A DNA stretch of 5,516 bases from JBFLVQ01 sp040758525 (GTDB lineage: Bacteria; Acidobacteriota; Blastocatellia; Chloracidobacteriales; JADJPF01), in contig JBFLVQ010000645.1 in NCBI GenBank assembly GCA_040758525.1, forward strand, positions 1-5,516, given 5' to 3'. The translations under genes were made by a program, and so were the position numbers. The notes beneath the pieces were generated by a model. That model had not been told where the DNA came from. It did no database searches and worked only from the letters and a program-made list of their open reading frames with translations. This document shows, one piece after another, positions 1 to 5,516 of this stretch (positions within the stretch are counted from its first letter, which is position 1; each line of letters opens with the position of its first letter).

Positions 1-2294
1 ATGCTCTGGCGCACAGTATATCCATAGCCACCACTAGTCACACGACCTAATACTCTCTCATCAGCAAGAATAGGTTCGCCACCCAGTGCAATAATCGTTG
101 GATTATCAATAACAATACAAGAGAGTTTTCTGGCAATACCTTTCTGTTTGATCTGCTCCAGTGCCGTGCGACCCAAAAATTCGCCTTTCTGCAGTTTGAC
201 CGCAAATCCTAATCCAGCTTCATAAGGGTTATACTCAGAATGGATATCTGCACTCCAATAACGGTACCCTTTCTCTAAACGTAAAGAGTCAATGGCACGA
301 TAGCCAGCCGCAACAACACCTAATGGTTGACCCGCTTGCCAAAGTGTATCCCATAATTTAAGGCCAAATTCGCTGGGTGTGTAGATCTCCCAACCCAACT
401 CGCCTACATAAGTGACACGCAGAGCCAATGCCGGTATCTCTGCGATTGTAATATAACGAGCCGTATGATAGGGGAAAGCAGAGTTGGAAAGATCGTCCTC
501 GCTTACTTGTTGCATCAGTTCGCGTGCATATGGTCCCCACACACCAATACAGCAAGTACTAGAAGTAACATCATTAAGATAAACGCCACTAGATGGCAGA
601 TGGCGGCGTAACCAGGCGAGGTCATGTTGTCCAAAGGCAGTGCCTGTAACTATTTGAAATCGATCTTCAGCCAGACGTGTAACAGTAAGATCGCATTCAA
701 TTCCACCATGTCGATTAAGCATCTGGGTATAAGTGACATTGCCTATGGGCTGATCTAGTTGATTGTCAGTCATCCATTGTAGAAATGTTAATGCTTGTGG
801 GCCTAGCACCTCAATTTTACTAAAAGAGGTTTCGTCAAAAAGAGCAACACGTTCACGAGTTGCTTGATGCTCGGCGCCAATTGCCGGTGACCAATTGCGG
901 CTAGCCCATCCTTGTGGGATCGGCCAATGGTAGGTTTGCGCTAGATTCTCATTAGATGTGAACCAATTGGGTCGTTCCCAACCTGCTTTTTCACCAAATA
1001 CTGCGCCTAGCTCTGCAAGACGATGGTAAAGAGGGCTTAACCGTAATTTGCGCGCACTGCTACGCTCTTGTGCAGGATAGAAGATGTCGTAGTAAGTACG
1101 ATATATCTCATTAACACGCTCTTTGATATAACGCTTTCCGGAAGCATAAGCTCCAAAACGACGAAAATCCATATGCCATAGATCTAAACTAGGCTCACCA
1201 TTGACAATCCATTCAGCCATCATTTTGCCAACTCCACCGGCGCCAGAAACACCGTGGGCACAGAAACCACAGGCAACCCACAAACCAGCCACGGTTGGAG
1301 CTTCTCCCAAAATAAATTCACCATCAGGAGTGAACGCTTCCAATCCATTTACCCTTTTAATCAATTGAGCATCGCGCCAGCAAGTTATTCTCTCCTGTGC
1401 AGCTTGGTGCAAAGCATCAAAGCGTTCTGGATCAAATTCGAGTAGTGTAGGATTTTCATTTGGTGAGATCTTATCAATATCAAAAGCGGCTGGCGTTCTT
1501 TCGTATCCACCACCCACTAAGCTTTTATCATCTTGCCGAAAGTAGATCAGCTTATCTGGATCACGCAGATTACAGAGGCTAATATTACCAGCTAACTCAG
1601 CCATTGGAGCAGTCTTGACATACTGATGCTGCATTGGAATAAGAGGAATCGAGACACCTGCTAAAGCTGCAATACGCGGCGACCATATACCTGCCGCAAT
1701 CACAACATTTTCAGTCTTTATTTGACCTTGTGAAGTAATGATACCTTGTACACGACCTGCAGAGATTACTATTCCAGTAACAGGAGTCTGTGTATAACAG
1801 ACGGCTCCGCGTGTACAAGCGGCTGTTGCCATTGCCTCTGCTAGTATTGTTGCTTGTGCTGAACCGTCTGTTGGTATGTAGAGTGCGCCTTCTATATCCT
1901 TAATACTCATTAATGGAAAAAGACGTAGTGCTTCACTAGCACTGAGTAATTCTGCTGGTAGTCCAACACTCTTAGCAAAACCATATTGGCGTTTCAACTC
2001 CAGCAGACGCTCTTTTGAAGAGGCCAGACGTAAACTACCTACTTCGAAAAAGCCTGGCTGGGAATTAATGGTAAGAGTTCTGTAGAGTGAGACACTGTAG
2101 ATCAACATGCGTGTTAAGCTGACGGAAGAACGTAACTGACCAACCAGTCCAGGTGCATGTGAAGTAGTACCATTATGCAAAGGTCCTTGATCGAGTAGAA
2201 CAATATCTTGCCATCCCAACTCGGTCAAATGGTAGGCTAGGCTGGCACCCGCAATTCCACCACCGATAATAACTGCTCTAGCATCCTTCTGCAT
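1..2294 (-). CDS. Dimethylglycine oxidase/dehydrogenase-like FAD enzyme with folate-binding GcvT domain (3' end cut by window edge)
   Basis: The frame is open for 764 codons from the ATG at 2294 to base 1. By family knowledge it oxidises an N-methyl group of a glycine-like amine and passes the one-carbon unit to tetrahydrofolate; it is probably cytosolic. Residues 8-38 form the FAD Rossmann motif (VIIGGGIAGASLAYHL, then LLDQG). The TTSHAPGL segment at 43-50 puts His46 where vertebrate dimethylglycine dehydrogenase attaches FAD covalently. HQYVK (His223) and IYFR (Tyr251) match the active-site His and Tyr of Arthrobacter dimethylglycine oxidase. Residues 316-362 close the FAD domain, about 368-425 are the FAO_M-type central domain, and the GcvT domain starts near 465. 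In GcvT, Asp535 (CDLTV) is the expected folate residue, followed by VGELGWEIY (630-638) and SLRLEKGYRYW (670-680). The family is about 830 residues, so some 45-50 are missing. The start is fixed by AAGGAG 8 nt upstream. Family assignment is firm. The exact substrate (dimethylglycine, sarcosine or an N-methyl amino alcohol) is open, as is oxidase versus dehydrogenase activity. Confidence 0.9.
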   Translation of the reverse strand, partial: MQKDARAVIIGGGIAGASLAYHLTELGWQDIVLLDQGPLHNGTTSHAPGLVGQLRSSVSLTRMLIYSVSLYRTLTINSQPGFFEVGSLRLASSKERLLELKRQYGFAKSVGLPAELLSASEALRLFPLMSIKDIEGALYIPTDGSAQATILAEAMATAACTRGAVCYTQTPVTGIVISAGRVQGIITSQGQIKTENVVIAAGIWSPRIAALAGVSIPLIPMQHQYVKTAPMAELAGNISLCNLRDPDKLIYFRQDDKSLVGGGYERTPAAFDIDKISPNENPTLLEFDPERFDALHQAAQERITCWRDAQLIKRVNGLEAFTPDGEFILGEAPTVAGLWVACGFCAHGVSGAGGVGKMMAEWIVNGEPSLDLWHMDFRRFGAYASGKRYIKERVNEIYRTYYDIFYPAQERSSARKLRLSPLYHRLAELGAVFGEKAGWERPNWFTSNENLAQTYHWPIPQGWASRNWSPAIGAEHQATRERVALFDETSFSKIEVLGPQALTFLQWMTDNQLDQPIGNVTYTQMLNRHGGIECDLTVTRLAEDRFQIVTGTAFGQHDLAWLRRHLPSSGVYLNDVTSSTCCIGVWGPYARELMQQVSEDDLSNSAFPYHTARYITIAEIPALALRVTYVGELGWEIYTPSEFGLKLWDTLWQAGQPLGVVAAGYRAIDSLRLEKGYRYWSADIHSEYNPYEAGLGFAVKLQKGEFLGRTALEQIKQKGIARKLSCIVIDNPTIIALGGEPILADERVLGRVTSGGYGYTVRQS

Positions 2295-2302
2295 AGCGCT
2301 AG

Positions 2303-2308
2303 CTCCTT
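2303..2308 (-). promoter_or_regulatory. Shine-Dalgarno site of the DMGO-like gene
   Basis: On the minus strand the sequence is AAGGAG, ending 8 nt before the ATG at 2294. This near-ideal site decides the start codon. It sits in the 26-nt gap after the kinase stop codon, so the gene can be translated from a shared operon transcript. Confidence 0.8.
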
Positions 2309-2320
2309 GTTCTGTTTATT

Positions 2321-3307
2321 TCAGCGATTGATTATTGGAGAATCTGCGACATTTTTTAGGAAACGGTCGAGATGCTTAAGCGCATATTCCCTAAAATCAA
2401 AGTTAAGTGTAGAGAGGCCTGATTGTAAAAAGCCCCAGAAGGATTCACGCAAGTCAGAGGCCAATCTCATAAGTTCCAAATGTATCAGATCATCCTGAGT
2501 TACCTTGCCAAAGTAGAATTCTAACAGTTGACGACTAGACTCTTCTGAGAGCTCTTGATTAACAGCAAAATTGCCTAAGTCAAAAAAAGGATCACCCATT
2601 GCTGCATATTCCCAGTCGATCAGACGTATACACACACCATCATCAATAAAATTGGCTGACAGTAGATCATTATGGCAAGGGCGTAGATCGTATTTTGATT
2701 CCAATGCTCTTTCCAGGCGCTCCATTATTACTAATGCTCGGTCTACAGCGTATGGAAAAGAGACCCCATGACTGGTTGCCAATTTGTGATAATTACGGAC
2801 CGTCTCAAATGGCGAGAAGATGCCTGGGAAGTGTGGCCCATTATGATAGCACTGCAGGCAATGCGCGACTTGTCGTAGTATTTCAGGCTCTGCTGCTGAT
2901 TTAGATGTTAATAGTTGTCCAGAAATAAAACTTGTTAGCAAGATATTTATAGAGTCATCGGAAAAGATCACTTCGGCGCCTATGCCTAATTGAGCAGCAA
3001 TACGACTGGCGAGATGTTCATGTTTTCTATTGATACCGAGTAACTCTGTACCTTTGCCACCTACTCTTAAAACAAACTTCTCATCGTTTAGTTCAATAAG
3101 ATAATTTTGGTTAGTAATACCGCCCGATAGTGGTGTAATTACTGCAGCGGCTAGCAACTGTGAAGCTAAATCGCTACTTGAATCTGATGTAGTTGCGGAC
3201 GGTTTCAAAGCATTGGCTAACAGCAGCATGATCTCTTTTGCCAATAATAGATCACCATCGCAGTGTTTAATGAGTAGTTGTAGAAGCTCTTGCGTGTCTG
3301 TACTCAT
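2321..3307 (-). CDS. Choline/ethanolamine kinase-like phosphotransferase (LicA/APH fold)
   Basis: This 328-residue cytosolic kinase-fold protein probably transfers ATP phosphate to the hydroxyl of choline, ethanolamine or a related amino alcohol. Visible motifs are a phosphate-binding loop, LSGGITNQNYLI (60-71); FVLRVGG (78-84), carrying the strand before the ATP site; and the catalytic loop CHNDLLSANF (211-220) with Asp214 as base and Asn219. The metal-binding LIDWEYAAMGDPFFDLGNF (229-247) has Asp231 and Glu233. The spacing LIDWEYA-GDP-FDLGN is typical of bacterial choline/ethanolamine kinases rather than true aminoglycoside phosphotransferases. The first 50 or so residues lie before the kinase domain and include a Ser-rich stretch (36-46), a modest N-terminal extension. 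The ATG start is backed by AGGA 8 nt upstream. The gene lies 43 nt after the ammonia-lyase and 26 nt before the DMGO-like gene, so it is probably co-transcribed. No nucleotidyltransferase is adjacent in the window to suggest a phosphocholine-decoration role. The fold is certain; the substrate is inferred from motifs and neighbours. Confidence 0.85.
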   Translation of the reverse strand: MSTDTQELLQLLIKHCDGDLLLAKEIMLLLANALKPSATTSDSSSDLASQLLAAAVITPLSGGITNQNYLIELNDEKFVLRVGGKGTELLGINRKHEHLASRIAAQLGIGAEVIFSDDSINILLTSFISGQLLTSKSAAEPEILRQVAHCLQCYHNGPHFPGIFSPFETVRNYHKLATSHGVSFPYAVDRALVIMERLERALESKYDLRPCHNDLLSANFIDDGVCIRLIDWEYAAMGDPFFDLGNFAVNQELSEESSRQLLEFYFGKVTQDDLIHLELMRLASDLRESFWGFLQSGLSTLNFDFREYALKHLDRFLKNVADSPIINR

Positions 3308-3315
3308 CTGTTTTG

Positions 3316-3319
3316 TCCT
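3316..3319 (-). promoter_or_regulatory. Shine-Dalgarno site of the kinase gene
   Basis: The minus strand reads AGGA, 8 nt before the ATG at 3307, within the 43-nt gap that follows the ammonia-lyase stop codon. The gap shows no hairpin with a T-run, so it does not look like a transcription terminator. Confidence 0.6.
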
Positions 3320-3350
3320 AATATTAAATCATAGTTGTTTATTGATGATC

Positions 3351-5480
3351 TTAGTTCTGTTTAGACCTATGTGATGCAGCTAAAGCAACACCAGAGCAAC
3401 GCTCCTCAAACATTCTTTTTACATATCTGGCAATCTCATCAGCAGCCACATATGGCTGTTTGCCTTGCTTATGTATTCCACATACTGCTGTTGTACAAGA
3501 ATGATCCAGACCAGTCTGCCAACGTGAGCATCCATCTATATTACGTCCATAAGTCAGATAAGCAGAAAGTGTGTTGATCCCTGTGCCAGGCCGTTCTCCG
3601 ATGAGGTGAATAATAATTTCAGTGTCAAGCAAGACACCAATATAGTAACCAGCACGGACACGCCCATTTCTTACCACAATATCTACTTTGCCAATATGAT
3701 AACCAGTTTCCGTCAATCTCCCTTTAAGTGGCGGAATTATTGCGCGTAGATTCTCATTGATTGCATTAGCATTGAGCCCGTCGGAAATTACCAACTGTAT
3801 ATTTGGCCGACGTTCAGGATAGAGCTTGGTAATAAGTTGTTCATCCTCAAGACGTATCATCTCACCGCTAGCTGGATGTGCTAGGTAATCGTCTCGATCT
3901 ATTGCTGTTGTCTGTACTAATAGGTGATGAGGTAATACGTCAGCAATAACATTAGCATCGATCTCGGCATAAAGAGCCTGTCGGGCATGTTTGTAGATCG
4001 ATTCTATACGTGCTTCTATCTCGGCAGGGGCACAATAATCTTCACTATGGCCATATCCTAGATCAAATCCACGTTGACGCAACGATCGGATCTTCCTGCT
4101 TGCTTCTGTACATAACTCTTCTATACTACGCCTATTTCCTATAGCCTTAGTATAAAGTGCATAAAGACGCTCAACATTTTTTGCCTGATCAGTAATATTG
4201 TTGTGTTCATCCATTATACCTAATGCAACTAGACGCTGTCTCATCACTGAAGATATCTGCCGATGACAATGGTGGCGTAGATGTGGATGCTCGCGGAAGG
4301 AAGTAGTGAGATAGCCAAGCATAGGATCAGCATTGCCAGCCACTGCCATAAGATAAGCAGGGGCAGCCTGTTCGACTATACTGGTAGTCAACTGTTGCAG
4401 CACAAATGGATCAATACCCATATGAAATGTCGCACAAACATCTAAGCCCATTGCAATACCATGTAATTTGGCCATCACAACGTCTTCCAGACAGGCACGC
4501 CGCAGTTGATCTGGAGTACGAAAGACCTCTGGGCCAATAAATCCTGCAACATCATTAACGATCATCCATTTATTTGTCTTTCGTTGCAAGTAACGGGCAG
4601 CCCCGTAAGCCCTTGATTCAAGCGTTACCATATCAACACCTTCAGCAACACCGTTTGTTACTGCTGAACCTTGCCCGGTCTCAAAATAGAGACCATTAAA
4701 ACCTTTTGCCAGATCGAGAATGCCATCAATATCTAGCCCTACCATTCCTAGTAGTGCTTTTGAAGTTCCTGCGAGACTTTGGAAACCTACATCCACCTGT
4801 GTGCTTGCCCGCGCGCTTGTCTGTTTTACAATATCTGAGAGCACACAATATCTGGTTGGTAGTTCTAAACGCTCTACCACCTGATATAGCAACTCTTCTA
4901 AACGTATGATCGTCTCCAGATCATCACTAGCTGGATTAATACCAAGAATCACATCACCACAACCATAGCTAAGACCTTCCAGAATTGAGAAGAGAATCTC
5001 TTCAGGATCATCACCAGGACTATTCGGTTGTATACGGGAGCCAAAATGTTGGCGTGAACCGATCGTTATATGATCGCCAGACAGAGGATTATAAAGTGAC
5101 TTAGCAATAGTAGAAAGCTCATTATCTGATGATATTTTCACAATCGCAGCAATCGCTTCACTGGTCAGGCCATCACGATAGTGTCTCGCCCAGGCTGATC
5201 CACCTATGCTCAACAATATTTCTTTGGCTTTAATTACGGATAAGTGTGCAATATCAGTAGCAAGATTCGTATCGAGTATACGAGCGAGTTCATGGGAGAT
5301 ATTGTCTTCTACTATTGTTATTTTACTTATTTCACCCAACGACAATTCACCAAGAGCTTGGCGAGCTTCTAGACACAATTTCTCATCATTTGCGCCACCA
5401 ACCAACAGATCACCTTCTTTAAATTCATTGGCAAGCACAAATATTCTCAATAATTCTTCTCTATTCACTGCTACACCCAA
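3351..5480 (-). CDS. eutBC: Ethanolamine ammonia-lyase, EutB and EutC fused in one polypeptide
   Basis: This enzyme is an adenosylcobalamin-dependent lyase converting ethanolamine to acetaldehyde and ammonia, normally built from separate EutB (about 450 residues) and EutC (about 250-300) chains. Here both are in one 709-residue frame. EutB covers about 8-430 and keeps the residues known from the E. coli enzyme: Arg149 and Gln151 in SRIQPN (E. coli R160, Q162), Asn182 in GINP (N193), Glu267 in YFETGQGS (E287) and Asp347 in MGLDVC (D362). FIGPE (314-318) and TTSFREH (392-398) also fit. About 431-505 is a linker that is mostly charged and apparently helical, containing RGFDLGYGHSED. EutC covers about 506-700, with LVISDGLNANAI (563-574), LIGERPGTG (626-634), YLTYGR (641-646) and CGIHKQGKQP (667-676). 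The TTG at 5480 has no clear ribosome site; GTG at 5468 is an alternative with a weak GGG 7 nt upstream. An in-frame TAA at 5493-5495 rules out a longer N-terminus. The partner EutA reactivase is not in the window. Confidence 0.93.
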   Translation of the reverse strand: MGVAVNREELLRIFVLANEFKEGDLLVGGANDEKLCLEARQALGELSLGEISKITIVEDNISHELARILDTNLATDIAHLSVIKAKEILLSIGGSAWARHYRDGLTSEAIAAIVKISSDNELSTIAKSLYNPLSGDHITIGSRQHFGSRIQPNSPGDDPEEILFSILEGLSYGCGDVILGINPASDDLETIIRLEELLYQVVERLELPTRYCVLSDIVKQTSARASTQVDVGFQSLAGTSKALLGMVGLDIDGILDLAKGFNGLYFETGQGSAVTNGVAEGVDMVTLESRAYGAARYLQRKTNKWMIVNDVAGFIGPEVFRTPDQLRRACLEDVVMAKLHGIAMGLDVCATFHMGIDPFVLQQLTTSIVEQAAPAYLMAVAGNADPMLGYLTTSFREHPHLRHHCHRQISSVMRQRLVALGIMDEHNNITDQAKNVERLYALYTKAIGNRRSIEELCTEASRKIRSLRQRGFDLGYGHSEDYCAPAEIEARIESIYKHARQALYAEIDANVIADVLPHHLLVQTTAIDRDDYLAHPASGEMIRLEDEQLITKLYPERRPNIQLVISDGLNANAINENLRAIIPPLKGRLTETGYHIGKVDIVVRNGRVRAGYYIGVLLDTEIIIHLIGERPGTGINTLSAYLTYGRNIDGCSRWQTGLDHSCTTAVCGIHKQGKQPYVAADEIARYVKRMFEERCSGVALAASHRSKQN

Positions 5481-5493
5481 CCGTAGGGAAGGT

Positions 5494-5513
5494 TAATATT
5501 ATTAATAATATTA
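5494..5513. repeat. Perfect 20-bp AT-only palindrome upstream of eutBC
   Basis: The two 10-base arms, TAATATTATT and AATAATATTA, are exact reverse complements with no spacer. The palindrome lies 13 nt before the TTG start and overlaps the candidate -10 box and transcription start. It may be an operator for a dimeric regulator. Because it is made only of A and T, chance palindromy in an AT-rich leader is also possible. It is not a terminator, as it has no GC stem. Confidence 0.55.
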
Positions 5514-5515
5514 TA
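5510..5515 (-). promoter_or_regulatory. Candidate -10 box for the eutBC operon
   Basis: The minus strand reads TATAAT, the exact sigma-70 -10 consensus. Transcription would start around 5503, leaving a leader of about 20 nt before TTG or about 35 nt before GTG. The -35 box would lie beyond the window end, so the promoter is only half visible. The surrounding sequence is AT-rich, which raises the chance of a spurious match. Confidence 0.45.
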
Positions 5516-5516
5516 T

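Noticed and set aside
358..555. 65-codon minus-strand open frame inside the DMGO-like gene
   Set aside because: It is in a different frame from the well-supported GcvT domain sequence on the same strand, and its translation resembles no protein I know.
2307..2904. Three short plus-strand open frames (2307-2498, 2571-2771, 2695-2904) opposite the kinase
   Set aside because: They are antisense to a conserved kinase, overlap one another in different frames and show no motif, so they are chance frames.
2321..3307. Reading the kinase as an aminoglycoside resistance enzyme
   Set aside because: The fold is shared, but LSGGITNQNY and LIDWEYA-GDP-FDLGN fit choline/ethanolamine kinases better, and the neighbours are amino-alcohol genes, with no resistance or mobile-element context.
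3308..3350. Possible terminator, small RNA or promoter between the lyase and the kinase
   Set aside because: The 43-nt gap has no stable inverted repeat and no convincing -35/-10 pair; only a ribosome binding site is supportable.
5206..5496. 96-codon plus-strand open frame opposite the start of eutBC
   Set aside because: It lies antisense to conserved EutB sequence, has no recognisable domain, and its translation looks like out-of-frame sequence.
5494..5513. Palindrome as a transcription terminator of an upstream gene
   Set aside because: The stem is purely A-T with no loop and no following T-run, so it would not form a stable intrinsic terminator.

Overview
The window is bacterial DNA of moderately low GC, judged by eye to be in the low-to-mid 40s percent. 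It holds three genes packed head to tail on the minus strand. The protein families occur across Proteobacteria and some other phyla. A gammaproteobacterium-like host is a guess; nothing in the window fixes the taxon.

Read in the direction of transcription (high to low coordinates), the layout is as follows. (1) A short AT-rich leader at 5481-5516 has a consensus -10 hexamer overlapping a perfect 20-bp palindrome. (2) A 709-residue ethanolamine ammonia-lyase has EutB (catalytic, N-terminal) and EutC (cobalamin-binding, C-terminal) fused in one chain, and probably uses a TTG or GTG start (5480-3351). (3) After a 43-nt gap with a ribosome binding site comes a 328-residue choline/ethanolamine kinase-like phosphotransferase (3307-2321). 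(4) After a 26-nt gap with a strong AAGGAG site comes a dimethylglycine oxidase/dehydrogenase-like FAD enzyme with a C-terminal GcvT folate domain. This gene starts at 2294 and is still open at base 1, where it runs off the window with roughly the last 45-50 residues missing. No terminator-like hairpin lies between the genes, so they look like a single operon.

The three functions suggest catabolism of choline-derived or N-methylated amino alcohols. A DMGO-type enzyme oxidises an N-methyl group and can pass the one-carbon unit to tetrahydrofolate. Ethanolamine ammonia-lyase splits ethanolamine into acetaldehyde and ammonia. The kinase belongs to a family that phosphorylates choline or ethanolamine. 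A coherent but unproven model is demethylation of N-methylated ethanolamines down to ethanolamine, followed by lyase cleavage, with the kinase trapping or diverting substrate. The EutA reactivase, an acetaldehyde dehydrogenase, a permease, cobalamin genes and microcompartment shell genes are not in the window, so the full pathway cannot be read from it.
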